DNA of 64,000 bases from Cutaneotrichosporon cavernicola (GCF_030864355.1 NC_083394.1:3224001-3288000); one strand, 5' to 3'; counted from the stretch's first letter, positions 21,011-34,200 are shown. The notes: generated from the letters alone by a model not told the origin. Numbers and translations: made by a program.

Positions 21011-24000
21011 CTATGCTCTAACGACCTCGATGAGCGGCCCATGTTCCACGCCCGCCCAAGACGCGCGCGGTGTCCACCTCTCGTCCTCACTGCTCTCAGG
21101 TTCTCCCGTCTCCCGCTCGACCTCCCATCCCCCGAGCTGGAGTAGTCCGGGTTCAGTGACCCATACACCTGTCTCGACATTCATGGAGCCGCCGGGCGGG
21201 AGGGTGCCGCGGTGCTCGAGCGCGCCAGTGTACAGGACGCTGCTGGGGTATCGGGGCGGTGGGAGGCGGAGGGTCCAGCGTGCGGGAAGGGCGGGTGAGC
21301 GGTTCTCGATCGTTAGAGTAATAGGGAGGACTAGGCCGCTGGCGTCAGATTCAAACTCTGGACAATACAAGATAGGACAAGAGAAGAAGGGTCGACTTAC
21401 TCGTCAAAGGCGCAGCTTAAGCGACCACGGACTGCGCCCGCCACGGTGGCGCGCACGCTCACGGGGTCCCCTTCGTCTGCGTAGACACCCTCCAGAACGG
21501 AATCGGCCAGGGCACGCCGCAACCGCCCCGTCTCCTCGTACATCGTCCTCTTAGCTGGTCCCACATCCTCCCTCAACCCTTCAACTAGAGAGAACGCCGG
21601 GGTGGGACGAATAGCGTGTGCGCACGCTACGCCGTGCCGATCCCCGGCCGTCCAGGGAAAGGCCACGTCGAGGTCGAGTGGGTCGAAGAGCGGGAGGAGC
21701 TTGGGTACCATATCGGTGGGGAGGGCGGGCAGGTGTTCACCCGCAAAGGATAGGCGATGGGCGCGCCGCGACGCTAGGAAACCAGGGGGTACTTTGACAG
21801 ATACGGTTGTGGGGGAGACTGGGGAAAGGTCCTCGCCACGCAAGAGCTTGCCCAGGTTGGTCACTAGTGCGGATTGGGCCAAGTCGCCTGAAAAGTTCCC
21901 GGGTTTCACTGAGAGCACGCAGCGTACCCTTTGGTTCGGGTGCAGAGTTGCACCGCCGCCGAGCACCGTTGACGAGAAGTACTCGCTCACTGGCACTGGT
22001 GGCTCGATTTGAAGCGGGACATCGGCGTGGTTCGCCACATCGAGGGAGACAAACCACCCGTTCCTAGCAGGACGGACCTCGGAGCTGATGCTCACGACGG
22101 GACGGATGTCAGCTGTGTGTGCGATTTTGGCGGCGCCAGCGGTCCCGTCGGCTGTGGAGAACGTAGCTAATGCAAGCAGTTCGAGCCGCCCAGGCGTCGG
22201 GTACGAGAAACGGATGGGAATGGCGACATCCTGCCCCGGCTGGATGATGCCCGCGTGCACGCTGAAGGGCCTGTTGGGCGCGATGGCGTTCGGTACAGGC
22301 GAGGGCACGCTGTCGAAGAGCGAGATGACGCCATAGTGCGAGGTCAGGAGCTGGACGTCTTCGACTGGCTGTGCGCCAGAGTTGCGCAGGCGCAGCTCGG
22401 CGTCGACCACTTCGCCAGCCAGCACAGCATCGGGGACGCCGATGATGTGCGCGGCGACGCGGGGCGTGCTTCCCTCGACGTGCACAGTCAACGTCGTGTC
22501 CGGCGCATACGTCGGCGTGACGCGCTGCGCCTTCGTCGCGTGCAGTCGTCGGCCGCGCCGCTCGAGGCTCTGAGTTGTCGGGAGAAACCTGTGGAACGTG
22601 AACCGTGCCGACTTGACAGAGAGGGTCCCAGCCGCGCGGGGAGTGACGGTGAGGCTGATCTGCCGGCTCTCGTGGGGGTCGAGAGCGACCTCATCCCGCG
22701 TGCTCGACACCCCGTCACCTTCCAGGTCGAGGGTGAGGTCGGCGAGTACGATCGGTGTGTTGAGCGGGTTCGTCGCCACCAGCTCCACAGTCAACTCCTC
22801 CCCAACCGCGGCCACGATGCGCCTCGCGTCCGGAAGCACACTGGCGGGCTTCTTCCCCTTCCGGTCCCAGTGGGCGAGGACGCGCGCGTCGAGGGTCGCC
22901 CACGCGGCTTTCCTCCCGGCGCCGCTCCCTTCTGCCGCGAGCACTATGCTCGTCTTCTTGACATCGAAGACAGGTGTCGGCAGACGCAACTTGTCGGCCG
23001 CCGCGGCCAGCTGCTCCGGGTTCAACGCGAGCTGCTCGTACGCCTGCGCCAGGTCCTCTAGCACCATGCCCTGCGTGCCAGGCGTCGCGAGGTCGTCACG
23101 CGCAAGCAGCTTCAGGAAGTGCACAACAGCCACATCGCTCTCGCCCAGCGTGTATGCCTGCCGCCCAAGCGAGTGCTCGACGCGGTCGCGCACGGCACCC
23201 CAGTGGGCGTCGCGCAGCAGTGACGCCGCCTCCTCAAGGCATCGTCGCGAGTACTGTTTCTGGAGTCAGCTGACGCGACACGTTTAAGCTCACCAATCCC
23301 GCCTTCTCGTACCGCCGCGCGGCCATGACGAGGTGGAACGCCTGCCGTCGCTTCCCGCCCCGCCGCTTAGCGCCGCGTACGTCCGTGGCCGCAGCCTCCT
23401 CGATGATGACAGCGCACGGCACCTCGTCTGCCTCACCCGCGGCACGAACAAGGGCAGCCCCAACGCCTCTCCATTCGTTAATCGCCTTCCACGCCTCGTA
23501 GTACAACACCGTGATGCGCAGCGCGTCGAGCTGCACCTGTGTCGTGCCGCCTCTAGACTGGTATGTCGCGACAGCCTGCTCCAGCCACGAGCTGACCTCG
23601 GTGTGTTGCATCGTTGTAAGGCTGACGCGCGTGCTTGGCGGCGTGTTTGGCATGAAGAAGTTCTGGCCGAGCAGCAGTGCGAGGCCGTACATCTCCGTTG
23701 CAGCGGCAGCGTATCGCCACGCGCGGTCCTGCGCATAGTCCTTGCGAAGGCTGTCGTACACCCCGCTCGCATGTCTGTAGTCGCGGAGCATGAATGCAAA
23801 GTCGGCCAGGCGGCGGGCAAGGGCCTCGACTGAGGAGGCCGCGTAGTAACCCTTGACAGCGTTGTAGCCGTGGTGGGTATTGGAGGGAGTTGGGGATGCG
23901 GGTCGCGAGCTGAACAGCTTGCGGCCGGCGCCAAAGAGGCGGCCAGTGAGGCCGCGACGATTGGTCTGGTATGCTTCGTTCCACTCGCGCACTCGCGCCT

Positions 24001-25026
24001 CCATCCACGGCACGAGACTTTGGACGACGAGCTCACGTACCAGCGCAATTAGCGCCTGCACGTCGTCGACGCTGAGCTTGGCTGCGTAACGCCTCCTCGT
24101 CTTACCGCCGTCGACGCCCGCCTCGTGCGCTGCCGCAGCCATGGGTGAGAGGGTAAGCGACGACATTGTCGAGGCGTATAGCTGCGACAGAGCGCAAGGG
24201 TCCTCAGCCGCGGCGAGGTCGAGCGGGGCGACGCCCGCGTGTGCTGTCAAGTCCGGTGACTCAAGGGGAGGTGTGATCCCCGTCTGCTCGCGCGAGTTGA
24301 TGACCAGCAGCGTCGAGTGAGGCCCATACGACTTCTTGACCTGGCCCAGTAGCTCCTGCGCCCTGTCGTCAGCAGACTCGTGTGGCGCCTCACTGCTCAA
24401 GATCAGGGCCCTTCTTTGAGACGTCGTGCACGACCACAAAGAACTTGAGCACCTGCACGCCGTCCATCCACGGCGCCGCCTGCGCGCCTGTCCCCACCGC
24501 CTGCCCATACATTCGGGTGAGTGTGGCCATTGCGTCTGGGGTGGAGGTTGAGATGGCGAACAGCACGCCGACGGGGTGGTTGAAGGTCTCGTGTGGTGCG
24601 AGCGGGCGCGAGTTGAGAAGCAGCGCCCGCGTTACGGAGTAATGCTGCTCCTCGTCTGCCGTTAGTTCTCTCTTGTTTCAACATACCCGGCTGGTGTTTC
24701 CCGACACACGAGGATATCAAGTCAACGACTATCTCGGGCGCAGGCGACGCGTTCCCTGGCGCGCCGTACACGGACGAATACGAGACGAAGCGCAAGGGAA
24801 ACGTCGGGTGTACAGTCGGCGTTAACGTCGACGACATGATTTGAACTGAGTGTTAGCCGACCCAGGGAGGAGACATACCCCGCTCCGTCCCTCCTTCCCA
24901 TGGGCGTAGGAGCTCGTCGAGGCCGCTGCACCCGTTAGCCGCGCAGCTGTCGGTGACATCGTCGCTGGCGAGGACCGCGACGCGCGGCGAGAGGCTCTGG
25001 ACAATCGAGAGCGGCGGAGAGGGCAT
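21011..25026 (-). CDS. TRS85: TRAPPIII complex subunit Trs85/TRAPPC8
   Basis: Six minus-strand exons, 25026-24879, 24845-24687, 24655-24394, 24362-23294, 23259-21401 and 21338-21011, give about 1274 residues with all phases consistent. Trs85 is the TRAPPIII-specific subunit, which directs this Rab-GEF for Ypt1/Rab1 to autophagosome and Golgi membranes. Family signatures run in order: an N-terminal HPTFPLRFVSYSS segment, EEQHYSVTRALLLNSRPLAPHETFNHPVGVLFAISTS-type block, the core LVPWMEARVREWNE, RGLTGRLFGAGRKLFSS, LARRLADFAFMLRDYRHA and YAAAATEMYGLALLLGQ, then ROUGHLY Ig-like beta repeats in the C-terminal half (ELTVELVATNPLNTPI..). The C-terminal exon completes an LTIENRSPALPARWTL beta domain. 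The gene lies head to head with uL5m, 286 bases apart. Length is normal for TRAPPC8. Confidence 0.93.
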
Positions 25027-25312
25027 CTCGATACCGCTCTCTGTAGTTAGGTGGTGTAGATGTAGAGATGTAGATATAGAGTAGATGCCGTCTCCATTGC
25101 TTCAGAAACCCGGCGTTGGCGTTCGTGACGTCGGCGCAGGTACCACCAAACAACCCGCGTGGTGACCTTATTTATCCCTACCGTTAGCTATGGTGGTTGG
25201 CGGAATCAAAAAAGTCCGGGCGAAAGCGCCCCTCCCGCGTCGTTTTGATCAACGGGTCCGCAGCCATCTCCAACTCGTAACTCGCGCCGACGCCGACTCC
25301 GACACATACGCC
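25027..25312. promoter_or_regulatory. Divergent promoter TRS85 / uL5m
   Basis: The 286-base spacer contains TGACGTCG at 25126-25133, 100 bases upstream of the TRS85 start and about 180 upstream of the uL5m start. No coding sequence is seen. Confidence 0.4.
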
Positions 25313-26242
25313 ATGTCGCTCCGTTCCGCCGTCGCCTCGGCGTCTCGCCCTCTTGCGCCGCGCTTTGCGCGCGCAGCCTCGACCAAGGTCAAGAAGCCTA
25401 CCAAGGTCAAGGCCAAGAAGGAGGAGCTGGACCCGAACTGGATCCTCCCCGAGATCCACCTCGGTCGTACCCACCCCTCGCGCTACGGCGACCACTACGA
25501 GAACGCGCTCGCCTCGGATATGCTGTACATGACGTACGATCACCGTGCGTGGGAGACTTCGGCAAAGGCAGCGGCTGTTGCCCTCGCCAACGCCGCCGAG
25601 CCCAAGGTCGTGACGGGATACGAGGCGAACCGGCCCGCCCCGCCTCCGAAGGGTAACCGCCCACCCAAGCCGATGAACCGCGCCCTCGTTCCCGAGGACG
25701 TCGTGCAGCTTGAGGCGATCACGGTTCACACGATGGTCAAGGAGGCGATTGGGAACAAGAACGCGCTCCTCTCCGCGATCATGGCTCTGCGTGCGATTTC
25801 GGGTGAGAGCGCCCGCGGCGGCGGCCGCGCTGGCGCTAGCGGCGTCGAGGTCGTTGCGTCTCGCAATGGTGCGGCGGCGTTCAAGCTCCGCGCCGGCATG
25901 CCTGTTGCCGCCAAGGTCGAGCTCAAGGGCGAGGCCATGTACGACTTCCTCCAGAGCCTTGTCGACTTTGTTCTTCCTCGCATCCGCGAGTTCCCGGGCT
26001 TTGTTTTGCCGCCCATGAGCGCCAGCAAGACGTCTCCGTCTGCGCTCGCCGGCGTCGTGTCCCTCGGCCTCCCGCCGGCGGCTATGGGTCTCTTCCCCCA
26101 GATTGCCGCCAACATTGACTCGTACCCCAAACTACACGGCTTCCACATGTACTTTAAGACGAATGCGCGCGGACGCGACGCGCAGGAGCATGCGCGCGCG
26201 CTGCTCACCGGGTTCAGGATACCGTTCCACAGGAAGTCGTAG
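25313..26242 (+). CDS. MRPL7: Mitochondrial large-subunit ribosomal protein uL5m
   Basis: An intronless frame of 309 residues begins at the ATG at 25313; an upstream in-frame non-ATG extension was disregarded. The N-terminus ([23 protein letters not shown]) is a classic mitochondrial presequence, followed by a Lys-rich patch. The uL5 core is recognised by [20 protein letters not shown], then [40 protein letters not shown] and a C-terminal [12 protein letters not shown] element. uL5 binds 5S rRNA in bacteria; fungal mitoribosomes lack 5S but keep this protein in the central protuberance. Longer than bacterial L5 (about 180), as usual for Mrpl7. Convergent with NOP16. Confidence 0.92.
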   Translation: MSLRSAVASASRPLAPRFARAASTKVKKPTKVKAKKEELDPNWILPEIHLGRTHPSRYGDHYENALASDMLYMTYDHRAWETSAKAAAVALANAAEPKVVTGYEANRPAPPPKGNRPPKPMNRALVPEDVVQLEAITVHTMVKEAIGNKNALLSAIMALRAISGESARGGGRAGASGVEVVASRNGAAAFKLRAGMPVAAKVELKGEAMYDFLQSLVDFVLPRIREFPGFVLPPMSASKTSPSALAGVVSLGLPPAAMGLFPQIAANIDSYPKLHGFHMYFKTNARGRDAQEHARALLTGFRIPFHRKS

Positions 26243-26552
26243 GCATATGCATTACTCACAGGTCTGCAAGGATAGGGTGGTGCGGGAGCGTGTTGTGAGT
26301 GGCTGTTCGTTGTGGATCTCTTGTGGAAAGCTTTCAGAGGCAGTGGGAGACGGCGTACAGGCAAGAGCTTGGTACGTATATGTTAGAATTCTTGGGCAAG
26401 GCGAGAGACAAGCGATGAGAGGGACCGCCCGGACAGCGGTGCAGCTCAGAGCCTGGCTGAGCACCAGCAATGTTCATACCGACCTCCAGCCTCCCTAGAC
26501 ATGACACTGCGACCTTAACCCAGCCATCTAAGCAATACATGATCCTACAACA
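26243..26552. other. Convergent 3' flanks of uL5m and NOP16
   Basis: The 310-base spacer contains no supportable gene. Confidence 0.5.
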
Positions 26553-27305
26553 CTACGCGTCGACCTCCATCCCGCGCAGCGCAGTCACGCCGCCCGCCTT
26601 CTTAACCATCCGCCGAATCTCCCCCGGCGTCTTCTGCCAAACATTGAGCTTCCGGTCGCGGGCCATGGTGGTATAATCAACCCCGTGTGCCCGTACAAGC
26701 TCGGCGAGCCAGACGTGCTCCTGGGACGAAGTGTGACGCACAACAGGGACAGAGGAGGCAGCGAGGGCCTCGAGGTCTGGCGTCAGCGCGATACTCGGTC
26801 TCCCAGCTGATTGTGTTGCCATAAGTTTGCCGGACTCACCCCTTACGACCTGCGTCTTAGCGACCACCCTCTCCGGTGCCTTCTCCTCTTCATTCAGCGG
26901 CTTTGGTTTCTCATCCTCCTCCTCCTCCTCCTCCCCATCGATGATGATATCGATAACGTTGCCCTCTTCGTCGCGCACGATCCGCCCAAACCCGATCTTG
27001 GGGGCTGCGGCGTCCTCGGTGGGAGGGAGGAGGGGGAGCTTGACACGCTGGTTCCGTTCCGGCTGGTTGGGGATGGGGATGGAGGGGAGGAGACCGAGAG
27101 CGGCGTAGCTTTGGTCAGTATGGGTTGGAAGGTAGGCTCACTTCTGAAACACCGTCTTCTTCCTGTCCCAGGCGTTCTGGAGCGTCTCGGGTCCACGAAG
27201 AGGTGGGGCCTTCTTGAGCTTGGCGTGCATGCGCTTCTTCTGCGCAAGGTTAGGCTTGGTCGACTTGTGCGACTTGGCCTTGGAGCGTTGGCGGGGGTTG
27301 GCCAT
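26553..27305 (-). CDS. NOP16: Ribosome biogenesis protein Nop16
   Basis: Three minus-strand exons, 27305-27142, 27108-26840 and 26776-26553, encode about 218 residues. Nop16 is a nucleolar factor of 60S assembly. The start MANPRQRSKAKSHKSTKPN is the basic N-terminus of the family, followed by WDRKKTVFQNYAALGL and, at the C-terminus, SSQEHVWLAELVRAHGVDYTTMARDRKLNVWQKTPGEI-type sequence (split here only by description), the most conserved part of Nop16. The second intron (26839-26777, 63 nt) is a multiple of three without an in-frame stop. Retention would add 21 residues, but the GTGAGT donor and GCTGACGCCAG acceptor argue for splicing. An acidic Glu run (DGEEEEEEDEK) separates the two conserved ends. 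Confidence 0.9.
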
Positions 27306-28071
27306 GGCAGTAGTGGCGAGCGGGCAGGCGTAAGAGAGAGGGAGAGCAAGAGTTGGTTAGAGATGGTCGTTGAGTGGCAAGTGGAGGTTCGCAAAATATG
27401 GTGGTGCCTGAATCAATACCCAGCTCTCCCACGGTTGATCACCTCACGTGCTCGGAAGTAGGATTCTTCGGATATACATCTGAGAAGAGGAAGAGTTGGT
27501 GATGAGCTCAACGAGATCTAGCAAGAAATCTGATGCACCCTTCTGCATCAGGCAACGCGCACGACCACGCAGCCCCATGGAGCCACGCACCCCTCGACCG
27601 CGGAGGAGCGCGGTGACCCGTTCACGGAAAACAAACCGCACATCTTATGCCCGGCATCCGGGGCATGTGATTATCGGATTGGGTACTGCTATACTGCGAC
27701 GGTTCGTAACCGAGATTCAAGCTGGGATCCGGATCGGAGTGAACGTTTGCCGGCATACCGGTAAGTCGGTTCGGCTTCATACTCCAAAAGACCGTTGTAC
27801 AGCGGTACAGCCAGCGATCCAGAGACTGCCCGTCTCACTCTCGCCAGGTGGTAATGATCAAAGACAGTCTACTCGGCCGCCGATAGGCAAGTCCTGGTCA
27901 TCATGTCTCTTGAGCCATGCCCACGTCCTCACACTGCTCGCCTACTTTGATCCAGACTAGTCCCCACTCACTGCCTCATACTTCTGTCAAACTTGGTATC
28001 AAATGCAGATTGAGATTGTCGCAATACAGACGCTACAGGCCACTAGCTTCAGGCATCGGTCATAAGACGGA
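27306..28071. other. NOP16 promoter and P450 reductase 3' flank
   Basis: The 766-base stretch holds no supportable gene. A TCACCTCACGTG segment near 27438-27450 contains a CACGTG E-box upstream of NOP16. Confidence 0.45.
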
Positions 28072-30391
28072 CTAGCTCCAGACATCGGTCATGAGACGGT
28101 TGCGGTCCTTGAGGACCTTCAGCTCCTTGACGCCCTCGACCTCGGGGGTTCCTCCACGGGCCTCAGCGAGCATGTGGATGAGACGGTCCTCGACGCTCTT
28201 TGCCATGTTCTTGGCGTCGCCGCAGATGTAGATGTACGCGCGCTTGTCCAGGATAAGCGGTGCGAGCTCGGCACGAAGGTCCCAGATGAGGTCCTGGACG
28301 TAGATCTTTGAGCCGTCAGGCTTGCGGGTCGGGCCGCGCGAGAACGCATTGTGCATCTTGAAGACGGGGTCGAGCTCCTTGAGGTAACCCGGCCACTCGT
28401 CACGGTAGAGGAAGTCCTCCTCCTCACGGCGGCAGCCGTAGAAGAGGTGAATGGGTGCCCAGGACTCGAGTGCGTTTGCCGCGTCAGCACCAGCCTTCTC
28501 CCGCGCCTTCTTCGCCAGCGCAACGCGCTCCTGCACGAAGCCGCGGAACGGCGCGACACCGGTACCGGGGCCGATCATAATGATGGGAACCTTGGGCGAG
28601 GTGGGGAGGCGGAAGGTGCTGCGGCGAATGTGAACAGGGACGCGGTAGATGTTGTCCTTGAGGTGGAAGTCGCGAGGGCCAGAGATCTTGTACGTGGGCG
28701 CGAGTCCGTCCAGGCGGATGCTGCCGTCGGCGCCCGCAAGGCCGCCAAACGTCAGGCCACTGCCGCCGTTCGGAATGCCGTTGGACGTGCCGTTGTGGCT
28801 CATCTGCATAACGTGGTGGATAAAGTTGGTCGAAAGGCCATAGACGAAGCGCGAGTTGTTGTCATGGACCTTGGACTGGGTTGACGAGTACTTGAGCACG
28901 ACAGCGGTAACATGGACAGCGGACGGGTAGAGCTTGGACGAGGACGAGATCGAGTAGTAGCGAGGCTGGAGACGCGGAACAGTCGAGATGATACGGTCGA
29001 GCGGGATCTCCCACTTGGTGACGTTGTCAAAGGGCGGGTTCAGCTTGTCGCCGGCAGCGGCCATGAGAACCTCGGCAAGGGTGAGGCGCGGGCCGTCGAC
29101 ATCGTCGTGGTACGCATTCTTGTCGTTACCCCAGAGAGTGAGTTTTGCCTTGGCTTCCTCGTTAGGCGCGTAGCGGGCGAGGAACGCGATGGTCTGGCGC
29201 GATGCGGTGGCGGCAACGTCGATGTAGTGGCGGAAAATGGCCTCGTAGGTAGCGGGAGTCGGGAATGGGACCTTGGCAAGAGCGGGGTCGAGCGAGACAA
29301 TGTCGACCACAGCGTTGCGCTTGTCAAGGAGGCCGAGGACGGTCATTGTGCGCACAACCTCGAGGTCGGGGTTGGACGGCCAGACGCCGACGTGGTCGCC
29401 ATGCTGGTACGAGAGGCCAGAGCCGGTCAGGTCAAACTCGATGTGAACGCAGTTGCGCTCGCCGTCGACGGCGAAGAGCTCGCGGGTAATGAGGACCGGG
29501 GACGCGTAGGGGTTCTTCGAGTTGTACGAACCGACAGGGGTGGACGTGCCCGACGTGGTGGCGAGCAGAGCGCGCGACGAGAGCTCGCCGTGGTAGACCT
29601 TCTTCTCGTCGGGGGTTACCTCGGTGACGACAAAGTCGGCGACATCGCCGGCGCCGCCCTCCTCAACGTTCATGCGCTTGGAGAAGTCCTCCCACATGGG
29701 GTCCTTCCACTCGAGGTAGTCCTCCTCGAGGGCCTTGTCGTCATCGCCCTCGCCCAGCGTGCCAATGCGGTGTGCACCGAGAGCCGCGAGCTTGGCGTCG
29801 AGCTTGCGGCCAACGCCGTTGAAATGCTCGTAGGTGCGGTTGCCGAGGCCAAAGATGACATAGTTGAGGTTCTCAAGCGAGTCGCCGCCCTGCGAAAACT
29901 GGACGTTCTCCTCCATGATAAACTCCCAGAACTGCTCGGCGTTGTCCGTCGGGTCTCCCTCGCCGTACGTTGCCATAACGAAGAACACGCAGCAGTCCTC
30001 GGGAACCTGGTCGAGGTTGTTGAAGTCGTACTCCTCGGGGTCGCACACGAGCGACGACAGACCGTAGCGCGACTTGGCCTCCTTGGCCAAGCGGATCGAG
30101 TACTCCTCAGCGGTACCAGTCTGGGTGCCGTAGAAGACGACGCAGCGCTTGCCCTAGATGTCAGCTGCATCCCGGAGGTGTAGGATCGCCACTTGCACTT
30201 ACAGCGCGCGTCATCTTGCCCACAAAGTCGCGGGGATCGCCTTCCTCTTCGTCACCACCCGTTGCTGCGACATGGCCGGCATCGTGGCTTTTCTTGCTGC
30301 CGCCGACGAAGGGAAGAGACTCGCGGAACCAGAAGAGGAGGGGGAGGAGCACGGCGAGCGCAATGATGATGAGGTCCACTTGGGACGCCAT
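28072..30391 (-). CDS. NCP1: NADPH-cytochrome P450 reductase
   Basis: Two minus-strand exons, 30391-30203 and 30153-28072, encode about 756 residues. It is the ER diflavin enzyme that passes NADPH electrons to P450s such as Erg11 and Erg5 and to squalene epoxidase. An N-terminal anchor (LIIIALAVLLPLLFWF, residues 7-22) precedes an FMN-binding flavodoxin domain with FYGTQTGTAEEYS, MATYGEGDPTDNAEQFWEF and FGLGNRTYEHFNGVGR. The FAD domain shows RLQPRYYSISSS, and the NADPH domain shows GPGTGVAPFRGFVQER, FYGCRREEEDFLY and YICGDAKNMAKSV. It ends in DVWS, with the conserved near-terminal Trp that stacks on FAD. The intron lies exactly before GKRCVVFYG, in phase 0. A Gly/Asn-rich insertion (HNGTSNGIPNGGSG) interrupts the linker region. 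Confidence 0.96.
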
Positions 30392-31252
30392 GGTGAACGT
30401 GGAACTAGTGGCCGGGGAAGTGACAAGGAAGAAAGAAGACCCCTAGGGGAGGAAAGGAAAAGATAAGATAACCGAAGTCGAGAATGGTTGGGTGATGGGA
30501 GAGACAAGGATGAGCAAGTGGAGTGGGGATGATGATGTGGATGTCTTGCACCGGAACTTTGAGTGTGAGTTGGTTCTGGGCCAGGTGGCTGGTGGGTAGG
30601 AGGGTAGGAGTGATGGTTGGGAGGTGTACCTTGTATGTATTCGTACGATCGCACAAAGTGGCCCCGAAACCCTGAACCCAACTGCGTCTCACTTGAGCCT
30701 TCCTTGGCAGTTGGTACATGGTATAGGCTTGAGCTAGTGGGCGGCTCAGCAAGGGACGCGACTTGTTCCACCACCTGCGTAGCCTGGCGTGGCGTTGGCC
30801 TGCTTCAACATGATCCATAACCTATGACAATCGGGGGCCGAATAAAAACTGAGGGTGGACGAACGGGCTATGCGGGCTAACGATTGACCGGCTGGCCGGC
30901 TGATGGTCTCGCGGTTGGCAGGGCACAACGGGAAAAGTGGCTGAATGTCCTGGATGGGGCACCGGACTCACGGACGCGAGCACTCCGATGGCTAACCGCT
31001 ACGGTCGCCACAACTTGCTTGAAACGGATCTACACAATGTCTACTTCCACTTCTTTCCATTCATACCTGCCCCACTCTTCAAAATTACACGTGTTAAACC
31101 ACTCACGTGGCAAATCTGCCTCCGTCTTAACCTCCATTACAGTGTCCAAGTTCATGACGTCTCGGGTCAGGCTAGCTCGCCCTTGACTCACTTCGCCCTC
31201 ATCACTTCGTCGCGTCTGCACACAGTGCAGACACGAATTCAGATCACTTATC
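30392..31252. other. Divergent promoter region, P450 reductase / SAC3
   Basis: About 860 bases without a supportable gene. Contains CACGTGG near 31104-31112 upstream of SAC3 and a long purine-rich tract (about 30410-30520) next to the reductase start. Confidence 0.45.
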
Positions 31253-34200
31253 ATGGCCCCCGCAGCCACATTGGGGGCCGACCCCGACGGCGACGATTCC
31301 TTCCTGAAGCAAGACAGGCTCGCAGCCCGTGCCTCCCGCTTCAACAACAAGCTGGAGGGCAATCGCTACAAAGAGGTGACCTATGTTAGTTGAATACAAC
31401 TGACAGCAGCTCGAGGAGGCACGCATCAGGGAGCGCGAAGAATTTGTCGCACAGGGCAAGATAACCTCTGGTCAGACTGACCTCACGGCTGCGATCGACC
31501 TGCGCGGAACATGTGAGGATATGTGCTCCGAGTACGAGCGCGAGTTCCGCGAATATACGCGCGAGATTCACCCGTTTGAAGCTGTAAGCTGGCTTAAGGA
31601 GACTGTAACTGACAGAAGACCCCACAGCGTCGAATAGATCACGCCAAAGCCGTCGCGGCGTACACGCGCTCTGACGCTGGCGCTGGTCATGGCACTGCAA
31701 CGATCCTTCCCTCAGATCTGCGTGCGCCATCTGCGCTCGTCGTATGTCTCCATATCCTCTTAGTACTCACCTCAGCGTTCCCTCGACTACCTCGTGAACG
31801 AGATCATGAGTCTGCAACCGCCTCCAAACCCGAACTCCGTCAACCCACCGGCACCTTCACCCCGCCGCGCGCTAGGCTACTCGTCTGGCTTCATTCGCGA
31901 TCGCACACGCGCCATTCGCAAGGAGTTTACCCTGCAGTCGAGCTGGGGCCACGACGAGTCGATCGCGACGTTCGAACGCGTTGCGCGTTGGCACATCCTC
32001 TGCCTGCGCGAACTGCAGGAGGAGACAGGCACGAACACGGACATGCACATCGATAACGCCGAACTCGGGCGCTGCTTCACGTCGCTGAGGCAGCAGTACA
32101 ATGACAGGCGAGAGGAAACGGGACTCGACATGCCATGCGCCAACGAGCCAGAGTTCCGCGCGTACATGCTCATCTACGACCTGGCCCGCAAGTCGGTGTC
32201 GATCCCAACCTCCGAGCTGCCCCAGGTCATCCTCGACCACCCACTCGTCCAGTTGGCGTGGCAGATCCGGCAAGCGGCGCAGCGCAACTTTGATTCCCAG
32301 AAGGAAGGTTCGAAGCTCAACGCTGAGCTTGGCGCCAACCTCATCACCCGTTACATCCGCCTCATCAAGGAGGACCATGTGCCGTACCTCTTGTCCTGTC
32401 TGGCTGAGATCCGTCTCCGCGAGATGCGCCGGAGTGCGATTCGTGCCCTCACACGCACATATCCCAGGTTAAAGGGCGAGCCCATCCGCCGCGACGAGAA
32501 CGGCGAGATCATCGAGCGCAAGATGGTGCTCATGCCGACGCTGGACCGCCTGATGGGTGCTGAGGAGCAAGAGACGCAGGAGGCAGCGTGGGACGACATC
32601 GAGGGTGTATCTCGCGATCCGGACGATGAGTCTGTCGCCGTCATGCAGCGGTTCAACATCGAAGTGTACGAGGACCTTGGAGACGACATCCGGCCGATGG
32701 GCGCGATGATCAACTTGGGATCGCCGTACAACGGTCAGTCACATTCCACACGCGTTGGTTGACTCCAGACAACAAGGACGCGCCGTATACACGCCGGTGG
32801 AAGCTTATCTCGGATAAGCTGGTCTCGTCATACGCCGACGTCGTGGACGGGCGCGCTGGTGTAGGTATCTCAGGCGGTCCTGCTGCCCAACCAGCATCTG
32901 CCGCCCCGCCCCCACCACCACGGCTTCATACCCAGCAGCGAGTGACCATCAAGCCGGCGACCGTTCCCAACGGTACAGCTTGGCCTACGTCTGCTGCGCC
33001 TGCCGCTGCACCTAACACCTCCACTAGCGCGTTCCATACCGGACGCAGTGCTTTTGCCGGGCCGAGCTCGAGCTCAGTCAGTGCGTTGGGGACGGGCACA
33101 AGCGCTTTCGGGCAACCAAAGGCTCCAACTTCTGTCAGCGCCTTTGGCACCCACGCCTACGCCTCGGGTAGTGCCTTCGGTCCGCAAGCGAACGGGAAAG
33201 CACCTGCATCTGGCCCAGCGCCAGCGCCATCTTTCGACTTCAAGGCCAAGCCGAGCTCGTTGCAGCCGGCTGCCCCCGCCTTCGTGTCCGCGACGAAAGA
33301 AGAGCCCAAGCCTGCGGAGCCCGCATCGGCTAACCTCTCGCTGAAAGCGATTCCGGACTTCTTCAAGACCGCTGCTCCTCCACCGTCGACCGCACCAGCT
33401 GCCCCGCCACCACCCAAGTTTGACTTCTTCGCGAAGAAGGACAACGAGCCAACAGAGCCCAAGCCCCAGGCCCCGCTCTTCAGCCAACCCGGCATCTTCG
33501 ACAACGTCCCCAAGCCCTCGCCCCCACCAGCAGCAGGTCCCTCCAAGCCTGCCATCCCCAACTTCTTCACCTCAACCACGGCGGCTGCGGCGGGCTCGGT
33601 CTTCTCCTCAACCTTGCCCACCCCGCATCCGACTCCGCCCCTCGAACCGACCCCCCCACGGACACCACCAGAGCCGGTTATCCCCAGCATTAAGATCACG
33701 CGCACTTACATGCGCAGGCTGCCTTCAATCCTGAGAGACGAGTTAGTTGCCGAGGTTATCAGAGGATTAGTCGAGGACAACAAACCAACGTTGTCCAAGA
33801 TTGTCAAGCTGCACGAGACGGAAGAAGACCGCAGGCGATCAAAACTAGAGCGCGCCGCGCTCATCCGCAAGCGGGCGCGGGAGGTGTTCAACGAGCTCCT
33901 CGCGGACCACGTTCGGTCCGAGCTTTTCGCGGAATGGTTCTACGGCATGCGCGCACGGACGTATGCGTACGCGATTGCGCGGAAATGGCTGGCCTGGACG
34001 CGGCGGCGGGTGGACGCGCGCGAGAGTGTGGCACGGCAGCGCGAGCAGGACCGGGAACACCTCAAAGGTATGGGCCTGGCACGGTCATACGGCTACGTCG
34101 ACGGGACATCGCATGTCACCAGCCGGTCGCGGTCGGTCCGCTCCGGCGCGCCATCCCTCATCACGCTGCCAGAACAGATCGACCAGGCGGAAAACAAATT

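Noticed and set aside
22255..23061. 268-codon plus-strand open frame
   Set aside because: Antisense shadow of TRS85.
28912..30183. 423-codon open frame on the plus strand
   Set aside because: It is the antisense shadow of the P450 reductase gene, caused by high third-position GC. Its sequence has no motif.
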